Shown piece by piece: positions 8,340-16,807 of a DNA stretch of 64,000 nucleotides (position 1 is the stretch's first letter; every line of letters begins with the position of its first letter). The stretch spans positions 6,076,001-6,140,000 of the forward strand of contig NZ_CP019420.1 of NCBI RefSeq assembly GCF_001984215.1. The letters are read 5' to 3'. The stretch is from Mycobacterium sp. MS1601 (GTDB taxonomy: Bacteria; Actinomycetota; Actinomycetes; Mycobacteriales; Mycobacteriaceae). A program made the position numbers and the translations under genes. The notes under the pieces are model-generated. The model did not search any database, was not told the DNA's origin, and saw only the letters and a list, made by a program, of their open reading frames with translations.

Positions 8340-9709
8340 GCCGGTGCCTCAGAGGGTTGACGCGTCTGCTTGCGGTAGAGCTCGGAGCTGATCTCCTCCC
8401 ACGATGCGGTGCGCGGAAGCACAGTGTTGGGGATGGCCGTCACCGGGGGGAAGGTGTCCTGCGCAGGTGGCTCCGCCCCGGTTTCGGCAAGTGCAATCGC
8501 ACTGTTGAGCAGCACCCGCCGGACCATCGCCACCGCTGCGTCGGAGGACACCAGGCGTTCGGTGGAGCGGTCGAGGATCGGGCCCATTCCCTCGGTACAC
8601 GCGCGGTCCTGCGCCCAGACGCCCACGATGCCGGCGAAGTAGTCGTAGGGATTGTCGTGGTCGAGCCCATATTCGTTGTCGCGCCCCAACTTCGGCACCC
8701 AGCGTGACTCCGGGCTGCCGTCGGGTTCCCGGTACCCACCCACCGGGACGTGCGCGCCGTGCCCGTCGAGCAGCTCTGCACGCTCATCGTCGTCCAGCGG
8801 GCGGTCGACGTAGTAGGAGACCCGCCAGACGATGGTGGTGCCGTCGTCCATCGGGACCCAGATGTTGCACTGTGCGGGCAGTTCGCAGTCCCCGGGCGGG
8901 CCTGCGTAGAACGGCAGGATGAACTGGTTGAAACGGTAGTAGTGCGTGGACGGGCCGGCGTCGCGGCGCGCTCCGGAGAACATGCCGTACGGGGTGGACA
9001 TGACGGTCAGCTTCGGCCACGGTTCCCGATGCCAGTACAGCCGTTCGAGTTTCGAGGTGAGGATGCCGTCTTCGGGTTCTGGTGCATCCTCGGGCGTCGC
9101 GTCGGGGTCACGGGAGATGAACTCGCGGTAGGCGGTCACCGACCCGTGCAGGAAGGAGATGTGCGACGGGTCGAAATCACCTTCGAGGACCTGCGCCCAG
9201 TTGGCGTCGATGCGCTGTTTGGTGATGAGCCGGTGGCTTTCGGGAATAGCGACGAAATCCAGCGGAGGCAAGTCCTCCGGCATCAGCTCCGGTGCACCCA
9301 TGAAGGTCCACACGATGCCATTGAGTTCGCGGGTGGGATACCACCGGATGTGCACCCGGTCGGTGAACTGGGTCTCCATCGGAACGTTGGGCATCTGCAT
9401 GCAGACGCCTTCGGTGTTGAACTTCCAGCCGTGGTAGATGCAGGTCAGTCCGCCATCTTCATTGCGGCCGTAGTACAGCGGGGCCTTGCGGTGCGGGCAC
9501 AACGCCTCGAGGATGCCCACCTTGCCCTCGCTGTCACGGAAGGCCACCAGGTCTTCGCCCAGCAGGCGGAGCCGAATGGGGCGACCATTGGGCAACAACT
9601 CCTCGGCCAGCACGGCCGGGATCCAATACCGACGCATGAGCTCGCCCATCGGCTTGCCGGCCGACACCTCGGTCAGAATTTTGTTGCGTTCGGCGCTGAG
9701 CATGCGCAC
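8336..9709 (-). CDS. Rieske non-heme iron oxygenase, alpha subunit (first gene of the operon)
   Basis: A 457-residue alpha subunit of the phthalate-dioxygenase type. Rieske ligands are C71 and H73 (CPHRKA) and C90 and H93 (CIYHGWKF). The catalytic iron ligands lie in GDFDPSHISFLHGS (bridging D180, H183, H188). The ATG is preceded by AGGAG nine bases upstream. It is the promoter-proximal gene of a ten-gene transcription unit and sits directly downstream of a strong interrupted palindrome. The protein presumably starts degradation by hydroxylation or O/N-demethylation. The second oxygenase gene overlaps its end, so the two may act in sequence on one substrate or on alternative substrates. Confidence 0.92.
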   Translation of the reverse strand: MRMLSAERNKILTEVSAGKPMGELMRRYWIPAVLAEELLPNGRPIRLRLLGEDLVAFRDSEGKVGILEALCPHRKAPLYYGRNEDGGLTCIYHGWKFNTEGVCMQMPNVPMETQFTDRVHIRWYPTRELNGIVWTFMGAPELMPEDLPPLDFVAIPESHRLITKQRIDANWAQVLEGDFDPSHISFLHGSVTAYREFISRDPDATPEDAPEPEDGILTSKLERLYWHREPWPKLTVMSTPYGMFSGARRDAGPSTHYYRFNQFILPFYAGPPGDCELPAQCNIWVPMDDGTTIVWRVSYYVDRPLDDDERAELLDGHGAHVPVGGYREPDGSPESRWVPKLGRDNEYGLDHDNPYDYFAGIVGVWAQDRACTEGMGPILDRSTERLVSSDAAVAMVRRVLLNSAIALAETGAEPPAQDTFPPVTAIPNTVLPRTASWEEISSELYRKQTRQPSEAPA

Positions 9710-9722
9710 CCACTCCTAGCGT

Positions 9723-9753
9723 TCAGTATGCTGAATCAGATTCTTGATACTGA
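9723..9753. promoter_or_regulatory. 31-base interrupted palindrome, candidate operator of the Rieske operon
   Basis: Outer arms TCAGTAT (9723-9729) and ATACTGA (9747-9753), and an inner perfect palindrome GAATC-A-GATTC (9733-9743), are both centred on 9738. That gives 12 of 15 base pairs symmetric. It lies 14 bases upstream of the first Rieske gene and overlaps the expected promoter. It has the size and symmetry of a TetR- or GntR-family operator. No regulator gene for this operon is visible in the window. Confidence 0.6.
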
Positions 9754-9853
9754 CCTAAGAGTGCGCGTGTTTTACTGCCGATCCGGGACGACGTCGTTAC
9801 GTCCGCATTAAGTCGCCCTCGGCCGGGCGGTCGGTCACTGCCGGTGTGTGCGC

Positions 9854-11635
9854 CTAGTCCGCCACTCGCCCAGCGGTTTTCGGCTTGGCGTCGATGCCGG
9901 ATTCCTTACGCTGCTGCGGCGTGATGGGCGCCGGAGCGTCGGTCAGCGGGTCGACGCCGCCGCCGGACTTGGGGAAGGCGATCACTTCGCGGATCGAATC
10001 AACCCCGGCCAGCAGGGCCACGATGCGGTCCCAGCCGAAGGCGATCCCGCCATGCGGCGGCGCGCCGTAGGTAAAGGCGTCCAACAGGAATCCGAACTTC
10101 TCCTGCGCCTCGTCGTGATCGATGCCCATCATCGCGAACACCCGCTCCTGGACGTCGCGCCGGTGGATGCGGATCGATCCCCCGCCGATCTCGTTGCCGT
10201 TGCACACGATGTCGTAGGCGTTGGACAGCGCCGCACCCGGGTCGGTGTCGAAAGTGGCCTCGGACTCGGGAGTAGGTGAGGTGAAGGCGTGGTGCATGGC
10301 TGTCCAGGCACCGGACCCCACCGCGACATCGCCGGAGGCGGTGGCGTCGTCGGCCGACTCGAACATCGGCCAGTCCACCACCCAGGTGAAGGCCCAGACG
10401 TCCGGGTCGATCAGGTCCAGGCGCTTGGCGATCTCGATGCGGGTGGCCCCCAGCAGCGCGCGGGCACTCTTGGCCGCACCGGCCGCGAAGAACACACAGT
10501 CGCCCGGTGCGGCACCTACGTGCGCGGCCAGACCGTCACGTTCGGCCTCGGACAGGTTCTTGGCGACGGGTCCGCCGAGAGTGCCGTCCTCACCAACCAG
10601 CACATAGGCCAAGCCTTTGTGCCCGCGTTGCTTGGCGAATTCCTGCCAACCGTCGAGGGTGCGACGCGGCTGCGACGCCCCGCCCGGCATGACGACAGCG
10701 CCGACGTAGGGCGCCTGGAACACCCGGAACGGGGTGTCGGCGAAGTAGTCGGTGCACTCGACGAGTTCGACACCGAAGCGCAGGTCCGGCTTGTCGGAGC
10801 CGAACCGACTCATGGCTTCGGCATAGCTGATCCGCGGCAGCGGCAAAGGCAGGTCGTAGCCGACCAGCGACCACAGCGCCTTGAGGATCTGCTCCGACAC
10901 CGCAATCACGTCGTCGGCGTCGACGAAGCTCATCTCCATGTCCAGCTGGGTGAACTCCGGCTGCCGGTCGGCGCGGAAATCCTCGTCGCGGTAACACCGC
11001 GCGATTTGGTAGTAACGCTCCATGCCCGCCACCATCAACAGCTGCTTGAACAGCTGCGGGCTCTGCGGCAGGGCGTAGAACGAGCCCGGCTGCAGCCGCG
11101 CCGGAACCAGGAAGTCGCGGGCACCCTCCGGGGTGGACCGGGTGAGCGTCGGCGTCTCGATCTCCACAAAATCGTGATCGGACAGCACCGAGCGGGCTGC
11201 GGCGTTGACCTTCGAGCGCAGACGCAGCGCGTTACCCGGCCCCTCCCGGCGCAGGTCGAGGTATCGGTACTTCAGCCGCGCCTCTTCGCCGGCGGTCTCG
11301 TCGAGCTGGAAGGGTAGCGGTGCGCTCTCGCTCAGCACGGTCAGCGTGGTGGCGTTGACCTCGATCTCGCCGGTGGCGATCTCGGTATTGGCGTTGCCCT
11401 CGGGCCGCACCTCGACCACGCCTTCCACCAACACGCAGAACTCGGCGCGCAGCCGATGCGCGGCTTCGAGAACCGCGGCATCTCGGAACACCACCTGCGA
11501 CACCCCGGACGAGTCGCGCAGGTCGATGAAGATGACGCCGCCGTGGTCGCGGCGCCGCGCCACCCACCCGGCCAACGTCACCGTCTGGCCTGCGTCGGAG
11601 GCCCGCAACGAACCGGCGGTATGACTGCGCAGCAC
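9854..11635 (-). CDS. aspS: Aspartyl-tRNA synthetase (probably non-discriminating Asp/Asn type)
   Basis: A 593-residue class IIb synthetase that charges tRNA with aspartate. An N-terminal OB-fold anticodon domain occupies residues 1-110 ([33 protein letters not shown]). The class II motifs follow: motif 2 in [22 protein letters not shown] and motif 3 in [13 protein letters not shown], with the GAD insertion domain between them (KGLAYVLV around residue 340). In mycobacteria this enzyme also makes Asp-tRNA(Asn) for GatCAB, which is inferred from family knowledge. It starts with GTG behind GAGGAG. The gene is the start of the conserved mycobacterial backbone in this window. Confidence 0.96.
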   Translation of the reverse strand: MLRSHTAGSLRASDAGQTVTLAGWVARRRDHGGVIFIDLRDSSGVSQVVFRDAAVLEAAHRLRAEFCVLVEGVVEVRPEGNANTEIATGEIEVNATTLTVLSESAPLPFQLDETAGEEARLKYRYLDLRREGPGNALRLRSKVNAAARSVLSDHDFVEIETPTLTRSTPEGARDFLVPARLQPGSFYALPQSPQLFKQLLMVAGMERYYQIARCYRDEDFRADRQPEFTQLDMEMSFVDADDVIAVSEQILKALWSLVGYDLPLPLPRISYAEAMSRFGSDKPDLRFGVELVECTDYFADTPFRVFQAPYVGAVVMPGGASQPRRTLDGWQEFAKQRGHKGLAYVLVGEDGTLGGPVAKNLSEAERDGLAAHVGAAPGDCVFFAAGAAKSARALLGATRIEIAKRLDLIDPDVWAFTWVVDWPMFESADDATASGDVAVGSGAWTAMHHAFTSPTPESEATFDTDPGAALSNAYDIVCNGNEIGGGSIRIHRRDVQERVFAMMGIDHDEAQEKFGFLLDAFTYGAPPHGGIAFGWDRIVALLAGVDSIREVIAFPKSGGGVDPLTDAPAPITPQQRKESGIDAKPKTAGRVAD

Positions 11636-11667
11636 AAATACTCCTCAAAGGTCGAAAGCCGGTCAAC

Positions 11668-11673
11668 AGTCTA
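11668..11673 (-). promoter_or_regulatory. Candidate sigma-A -10 hexamer of aspS
   Basis: TAGACT on the minus strand, a good TANNNT -10 element, lies 33 bases upstream of the aspS GTG and would give a leader of about 25 bases carrying the GAGGAG ribosome binding site. The same hexamer precedes yebC and pdxS. Confidence 0.4.
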
Positions 11674-11706
11674 GAGGTCGCCCCCCTAGCCACCCGCGTC
11701 TGCGCA

Positions 11707-11732
11707 GTAGACAGTTATCGTGAGCTGTCTAC
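11707..11732. promoter_or_regulatory. Perfect 8-base inverted repeat upstream of the SRPBCC gene
   Basis: GTAGACAG (11707-11714) and CTGTCTAC (11725-11732) are perfect inverted repeats separated by 10 bases, ending three bases before the GGGAGG ribosome binding site. It could be an operator or a 5'-leader hairpin. It also faces the aspS promoter region. Confidence 0.5.
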
Positions 11733-11747
11733 CCGGGAGGTAACCCA

Positions 11748-12257
11748 ATGCCCAAACGTCACGACTGTGATCGCGTGGACCTGGAGTTCATCAACACCGC
11801 GCCCTACCGCTTCGTCAGCACCGTAGACCTGGCCATCTCCCCCGAGCAGTTGTTCGACGTTCTCTCCGACGCCGAATCCTGGCCGCAGTGGGCCGGCGTC
11901 ATCACCAAGGTCCAGTGGACCAGCCCCAAGCCGTTCGGCGTGGGCACCACCCGCACTGTGCACATGCGCGGTTTCATCGTCGGCGACGAGGAATTCCTGG
12001 CCTGGGAACCGTTCACGCACATGGCCTTTCGGTTCAACACAGCTACCACCGGCAGCATCGCCGCATTCGCCGAGGACTACCGCGTGCGGGAGACGCCCAC
12101 CGGCTGCCACCTGACCTGGGTCATGGCGATGAAGCCCAACGGCCTTGCCGCGGGCATCGGCATGTTCCTCGGCCGGCCGGTCATGGGGTGGCTGTTCCAG
12201 CGCTTCCTGCACAACCTGCGCCGCTACACCGACGCAATCAAGTCAGTGCAGGCCTGA
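11748..12257 (+). CDS. SRPBCC-superfamily (START-like / polyketide cyclase-like) protein
   Basis: A 169-residue protein with the SRPBCC helix-grip fold. It contains STVDLAISPEQLFDVLSDAESWPQWAGVITKVQW at residues 23-56, the usual start of the polyketide cyclase/dehydrase family, then alternating beta strands and a long amphipathic C-terminal helix (IGMFLGRPVMGWLFQRFLHNLRRYTDAI). Such proteins bind hydrophobic ligands in a deep cavity; no catalytic residues can be assigned. The start is fixed by GGGAGG seven bases upstream of ATG. It converges with the carboxylesterase gene and overlaps its 3' end by 15 bases. Confidence 0.8.
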   Translation: MPKRHDCDRVDLEFINTAPYRFVSTVDLAISPEQLFDVLSDAESWPQWAGVITKVQWTSPKPFGVGTTRTVHMRGFIVGDEEFLAWEPFTHMAFRFNTATTGSIAAFAEDYRVRETPTGCHLTWVMAMKPNGLAAGIGMFLGRPVMGWLFQRFLHNLRRYTDAIKSVQA

Positions 12258-13736
12258 CCAAGCAACGCGGCGCTGCCGGTCCGGGTCGGCGACGGTGACG
12301 TCGCGGGCTGTCTGGATGACGCGGGTCTTCCTGGCACCGGCGTCGTAGCGCGGCCACTCGGGATCCCACACCTGATCCGGCGCCCAGCCGTGGGTGGCGA
12401 AGTTCAGCCACGTGCGTTGCATACGACGACCCACTGCGGGCTGGACCCGGCGACCCAGCGGGTGCAGTTTGCGGCCCAGATACGACCCGTAGCTGTGCTG
12501 GATGTGCACGATCTCGCTGCCGTGGGTGGCACCCAGCCCCAGGGCCCGCAACGTCCAGGTGGTGTGCTCGAAGCGGTAGACGTAGGTGGGTGCGTGCGCG
12601 CTGTAGGCGTCGGTGAACGCCCAGACAGGAGCACCGAACATCACGTCGGAACCGATCGAGATCAACGCTCGTCTGCGCGGGAACTCGGGATATCCCGAGA
12701 GCACCTGGTCCCGAACCTCCGGTGCGGTGCGGGTGAAGAACGCGTCGACGGTCTCGGGTGTGGTCGGCAGCATCGGCGGTTTGGTCCAGGCGAACATCGA
12801 CGCCTCGTGCGAATTGGTACCGATGATCAACGGCATCCGGTTGACCGCGCCGACGCGAGCCGCTTCGATCGGGTGCCGCGGCAGCAGCTCCGTACCGTGC
12901 GTCAACCCATAGGCCAGCGTCGGCGAGTTCGACGCGCTGCGAAGTTGCAGCACCCCGGCGGCCCGACGCAGCCGACGCTGCGGCAGCTCCTTGAGCTCTG
13001 CCGGCGTTGCGCCCACCTCCTGCAGGAACCGTTCGGCCTGCTCGGCTCTGCTGTCGCGGTCGGCGATCAACGGCAGAGCCGGGCTCTGCGCGATGGCGCG
13101 GGCGAAGAGGCCGGCGGCCTCCGGGCAGGCCAGCAGGGCCAGCACGGATGTCGCCCCCGCGGACTCGCCGAACACCGTCACCCGATCGGGGTCACCGCCG
13201 AAGGCAGCGATGTTCTCCCGAACCCAGCGCAGCGCCGCCAGCTGATCACGCAGGCACAGGTTGTCGTCGAATCCCGCACCGAGTGAGCCCAATTCGAATC
13301 CGCCGAACACCCCGATCCGATAGGTGACGTTGACCACGACGACACCGTTGGCAGCCAGCCGGGATCCGTTGTACAGCTGCAGTTGCCCGGCCCCGTAGAC
13401 AAACGCCCCGCCCGGGATCCACACCATCACCGGCAGCGAAGCAGACGTGTCGGGTGACCAGATGGTCACCGTGAGGCAGGCCTCATCCCGGATCTTGGGA
13501 TCGTCGCGGCCGCGGCCGACGAAGGTGCGGCCCTGCGGGGGCAGTGGTCCGTGTTCGACGACGTCGCGCACACCTGTCCACGGCCGAAGGGGTGCGGGGG
13601 CCAGAAAACGACGGTCACCCACGGGTTGCTGGGCGTACGGCACTCCCCGCCAGACCGCTACCCCGCCCTCGGTGGTGCCGCGCAGCACCCCCTCGGACGT
13701 CTGCGCCACAGGATCGAGTCCGACGAGGTGGGTCAC
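12243..13736 (-). CDS. Type B carboxylesterase / lipase family protein
   Basis: About 497 residues with a GTG start chosen because the family's N-terminal motif (SEGVLRGTTEGGVAVWRGVPYAQQP) begins some 14 residues later; a longer open frame upstream has no support. The alpha/beta hydrolase nucleophile is in TVFGESAGATS, and the oxyanion-hole motif PVMVWIPGGAFVYGAG and LCLRDQLAALRWVRENIAAFGGDP are typical of carboxylesterase type B. The C-terminal histidine is probably in LGATHGSEIVHIQHSY. It should hydrolyse carboxylic esters of unknown identity. No signal peptide is evident, so it is likely cytoplasmic. It is divergent from the metallopeptidase gene with 66 bases between starts. Confidence 0.88.
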   Translation of the reverse strand: MTHLVGLDPVAQTSEGVLRGTTEGGVAVWRGVPYAQQPVGDRRFLAPAPLRPWTGVRDVVEHGPLPPQGRTFVGRGRDDPKIRDEACLTVTIWSPDTSASLPVMVWIPGGAFVYGAGQLQLYNGSRLAANGVVVVNVTYRIGVFGGFELGSLGAGFDDNLCLRDQLAALRWVRENIAAFGGDPDRVTVFGESAGATSVLALLACPEAAGLFARAIAQSPALPLIADRDSRAEQAERFLQEVGATPAELKELPQRRLRRAAGVLQLRSASNSPTLAYGLTHGTELLPRHPIEAARVGAVNRMPLIIGTNSHEASMFAWTKPPMLPTTPETVDAFFTRTAPEVRDQVLSGYPEFPRRRALISIGSDVMFGAPVWAFTDAYSAHAPTYVYRFEHTTWTLRALGLGATHGSEIVHIQHSYGSYLGRKLHPLGRRVQPAVGRRMQRTWLNFATHGWAPDQVWDPEWPRYDAGARKTRVIQTARDVTVADPDRQRRVAWSGLH

Positions 13737-13802
13737 GCCAGAATCGTAGTGTGCAAAGCTATATACGCACGTTGTGACCGTTTCTGCCAGGAGGGTTCCC
13801 CG

Positions 13803-14687
13803 ATGACTTTCAACGAGGGAATGCAGATAGACACCAGCACCACGTCGTCCAGCGGGGGCCGAGGCCCCGGCCGCGGGATGGCCATCGGCGGTGGTGTCGG
13901 CGGTCTGCTGATCGTGGTGTTGGCAGTCTTCCTCGGCGTCGACCCCGGCAACATCCTCAGCCAGCAGCCACTGGACACCCAGGGCGTCGAGGCTCCCGGG
14001 GTCGACATCAGCGGTTGCCGCACCGGGGTGGACGCCAACACCAACGTGGACTGCCGGGTGATCGCGACCGGCAACTCGGTGGACGCGGTGTGGGCCCAGT
14101 TGATGCCCGGCTACACCCGCCCACAGATGCGGCTGTTCACCGGCTCGGTGCAGACCGCCTGCGGCCCGGCCACCAGCGATGTCGGCCCGTTCTACTGCCC
14201 GGCCGACCAGACCGCCTACTTCGACACCGACTTCTTCGACGTTCTCAGAGACCAATTCGGGTCCAGCGGTGGACCTTTGGCGCAGGAGTATGTGGTGGCC
14301 CACGAGTACGGACACCACGTTCAGAACCTGACTGGCGATCTTGGCCGTGCGCAGCAGGGCGCGCAGGGCGCCACCGGCAACGGCGTGCGCACCGAACTGC
14401 AGGCCGACTGCTACGCCGGGGTGTGGGCGCATTTCGCCGCCATCACCAAACAACCCGGCACCGATGTCACCTTCCTGCAACCGTTGACCGACAAGGACAT
14501 CAACGACGCGCTGTCAGCAGCGGCGTCGGTCGGCGACGACCGCATCCAGGAAGCCGCCACCGGTCGGGTGAACCCCGAAGCGTGGACTCACGGTTCGGCG
14601 GCGCAGCGGCAGAAGTGGTTCACCGAGGGTTACCGCACCGGCGACCCCAACTCGTGCGACACCTTCGCAGCGGGCAACCTTGGCTAG
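13803..14687 (+). CDS. Membrane-anchored neutral zinc metallopeptidase (YpfJ-like)
   Basis: A 294-residue protein; the ATG follows AGGAGG. Residues 1-25 are a Gly/Ser-rich cytoplasmic tail, residues 26-45 (MAIGGGVGGLLIVVLAVFL) a single membrane anchor, and the rest is extracytoplasmic. The zinc site is the HExxH motif HEYGH in EYVVAHEYGHHVQNLTGD (about residue 165), followed by the family segment ELQADCYAGVWAHF. It matches the putative neutral zinc metallopeptidase family PF04228. In M. tuberculosis the similarly sized Rv2575 sits at the same place. The physiological substrate is unknown. It overlaps the DUF885 gene by eight bases. Confidence 0.88.
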   Translation: MTFNEGMQIDTSTTSSSGGRGPGRGMAIGGGVGGLLIVVLAVFLGVDPGNILSQQPLDTQGVEAPGVDISGCRTGVDANTNVDCRVIATGNSVDAVWAQLMPGYTRPQMRLFTGSVQTACGPATSDVGPFYCPADQTAYFDTDFFDVLRDQFGSSGGPLAQEYVVAHEYGHHVQNLTGDLGRAQQGAQGATGNGVRTELQADCYAGVWAHFAAITKQPGTDVTFLQPLTDKDINDALSAAASVGDDRIQEAATGRVNPEAWTHGSAAQRQKWFTEGYRTGDPNSCDTFAAGNLG

Positions 14688-16302
14688 GGGCACAACAGCT
14701 GTCGACGAGATCGCCGAGCGCTACCTCGACACCTACGCCGCCCTCGACCCCTGTGCTGCAACCGAACTCGGTGTCCTCGGGCACGACGACGAGCTCACCG
14801 ACTACTCGCCGGACGGCGTCGCCGCCCGCGCCGACGCCGCGCGGGCCGCACTGTCCGAACTGGCCGGCGTCGACCCGGTGGACGACACCGACCGGGTGAC
14901 TATTGCCGCCATGCGCGAACGCCTTCGCGTTGCCGTCGACCTGAACGACGCCGGACTCGACGTCGGCGAGCTCAACGTCATCGCCTCTCCCCTGCAGACC
15001 ATGCGTGACGTCTTCGACCTGATGGCCACCGAATCCGATTCCGACTGGGCGGTGATCGACCGCCGGTTGACGCTGATCCCGGAGCGGGTGGACGGCTACC
15101 TGGCATCCCTGCGCAAGGCATCCCCGGCGGTCCGGCAGGTGCAGCGGGGCATCACCCAGGCGCACCGCACCCAGGGACTTCTTGTGGCGATGGTGGCCGG
15201 TGGGCCGGCACAGAGTCCACTGCTGAACTCCGACCTCGAACGGCATGCCGAAGCCGCCGCAGTTGCCTACGGACGGCTGGCCGAGGCACTGCGGATCGAG
15301 ATCGCCCCCCGGGCCGGCGACACCGACGCCTGCGGGCGTGATGCCTACCGGTTGCACTCCCGCTCCTTCCTGGGCGCCGAGATCGACCTCGACGAAACCT
15401 ATTCCTGGGGCCTGCAACAGCTGCGAAGCATTGTCGCCGAACAGGAGTCGATCGCCGAACAGCTCTACCCCGGCGAATCGGTGGCCGGAGCGCTGAAGCG
15501 GCTGGACGCCGACCCGCGATACCTCATCCGAGGCACCGACGCACTCCAACGCTGGATGCAGGACCTGTCGGACCGGGCCGTGGATGCCCTGGCAGACACC
15601 CACTTCGACATCGCCGACCCGCTGCGCAATCTCGAGTGCCGCATCGCACCCACCCAGAACGGCGGCATCTACTACACCGGACCCTCTGAGGACCTGTCGC
15701 GCCCCGGCCGGATGTGGTGGTCGGTGCCGCCCGCGGTGGAAGAGTTCCACACCTGGCAGGAGACCACCACGGTGTTCCACGAGGGGGTGCCGGGTCATCA
15801 CCTGCAGATCGGCCGCGCCGTGGTGCTGGCCGATCAGCTCAACCGGTGGCGCCGCCTGGCCTGCTGGGTGTCCGGGCACGGCGAAGGCTGGGCGCTGTAT
15901 GCGGAGCGGTTGATGGCCGAGCTGGGCTGGCTCGATGACCCCGGTGCACGCATGGGAATGCTGGATGCCCAACGTTTCCGGGCTGCCCGGGTGGTGATCG
16001 ACATCGGCGTGCATTGCGGCCTGCGCGCGCCCGACGGCGGCACCTGGGACGCCGCACGGGCTTGGGACTTCCTGACCACCCACAGTGCGATGGCCGAGGA
16101 CAACCTGCGTTTCGAGCTGGACCGCTACCTCGGCTGGCCCGGTCAGGCCCCGTCGTATGCGGTGGGACAGCGGATCTGGCAACGGCTACGGGGGCAGGTC
16201 ACCGCAACAGGGGTTCCGCTCAAGGAATTCCACAGTCGTGCACTGGATCTCGGCGGTCTCCCGTTGAGCGTGCTGGAATTCGCACTGTCCGGTCAGCGCT
16301 GA
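14680..16302 (+). CDS. DUF885 family protein (putative metal-dependent peptidase)
   Basis: A 540-residue protein of the DUF885 family. It carries the zinc-protease-like motif HEGVPGHHLQIG near residue 367 (HExxPGH) followed by an E-rich helix containing GHGEGWALYAERLMAELGW, the arrangement that led to DUF885 being viewed as M32-like carboxypeptidases. The start is a TTG eight bases inside the preceding gene, giving translational coupling; the frame has no better start nearby. No signal peptide is visible, so it is likely cytoplasmic. Substrate unknown. Confidence 0.85.
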   Translation: MARGTTAVDEIAERYLDTYAALDPCAATELGVLGHDDELTDYSPDGVAARADAARAALSELAGVDPVDDTDRVTIAAMRERLRVAVDLNDAGLDVGELNVIASPLQTMRDVFDLMATESDSDWAVIDRRLTLIPERVDGYLASLRKASPAVRQVQRGITQAHRTQGLLVAMVAGGPAQSPLLNSDLERHAEAAAVAYGRLAEALRIEIAPRAGDTDACGRDAYRLHSRSFLGAEIDLDETYSWGLQQLRSIVAEQESIAEQLYPGESVAGALKRLDADPRYLIRGTDALQRWMQDLSDRAVDALADTHFDIADPLRNLECRIAPTQNGGIYYTGPSEDLSRPGRMWWSVPPAVEEFHTWQETTTVFHEGVPGHHLQIGRAVVLADQLNRWRRLACWVSGHGEGWALYAERLMAELGWLDDPGARMGMLDAQRFRAARVVIDIGVHCGLRAPDGGTWDAARAWDFLTTHSAMAEDNLRFELDRYLGWPGQAPSYAVGQRIWQRLRGQVTATGVPLKEFHSRALDLGGLPLSVLEFALSGQR

Positions 16303-16325
16303 TCGAGCCAACCCGTCCCCCGGTA

Positions 16326-16351
16326 GTGAACAGTCCGGTTAGTGTGTTCAC
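16326..16351. promoter_or_regulatory. Inverted repeat upstream of the NTF2-like gene
   Basis: GTGAACA (16326-16332) and TGTTCAC (16345-16351) form a perfect 7-base inverted repeat with a 12-base spacer, in the 73-base gap before the next gene. Candidate operator; no cognate regulator is adjacent. Confidence 0.45.
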
Positions 16352-16375
16352 ACCACCGGAACCGAGGGAGAACCG

Positions 16376-16807
16376 ATGAGCCAGTCCACCACCGACATCT
16401 CGCCCGCGTTGGCCGCATCGCAGAGTTCGTGGAAAGCGGTGCAAGCGCACGACAAGGACGCGTGGCTGGCACTGATGGCCGACGACGTGGTGATCGAAGA
16501 CCCGATAGGCCAGGCCATCACCAACCCGGACGGCACCGGCGTGCGCGGCAAGGAAGCGGTCTCGGCGTTCTACGACACCAACATCGCGTCGAACAACCTG
16601 CACATCACCTGCGAGGAGACGTTTCCGTCCAGCTCGCCCGACGAGATCGCCCACATCCTGATCCTGCGCAGCCAGTTCGAGGGCGGCTTCTCCAGCGAGG
16701 TGCGAGGCGTGTTCACCTACCGCGTCGACGGTGACGGCAAGATCGCCAACATGCGCGGCTACTGGAACATGGACGTCATGAAATTCCATACGGCGCAACA
16801 TGATTAG
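16376..16807 (+). CDS. NTF2-like / SnoaL-type protein (ketosteroid-isomerase fold)
   Basis: A 143-residue protein with the SnoaL/ketosteroid isomerase layout: an N-terminal helix pair (SSWKAVQAHDKDAWLALMADDVVIEDPIG), the GKEAVSAFYDTNI helix, then a curved beta sheet ending in NMRGYWNMDVMKFH. Acidic residues in the DDVVIEDP pocket are present, but the family covers isomerases, hydrolases and non-enzymatic binders, so the role stays open. The ATG follows GAGGGAG. The stop codon overlaps the stop of the convergent radical SAM gene (TTAG). Confidence 0.78.
   Translation: MSQSTTDISPALAASQSSWKAVQAHDKDAWLALMADDVVIEDPIGQAITNPDGTGVRGKEAVSAFYDTNIASNNLHITCEETFPSSSPDEIAHILILRSQFEGGFSSEVRGVFTYRVDGDGKIANMRGYWNMDVMKFHTAQHD

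Noticed and set aside
12243..14480. Carboxylesterase frame extended upstream to 745 residues
   Set aside because: The extra 248 residues run across the divergent metallopeptidase gene and show no homology; GTG 13736 precedes the family's normal N-terminus.
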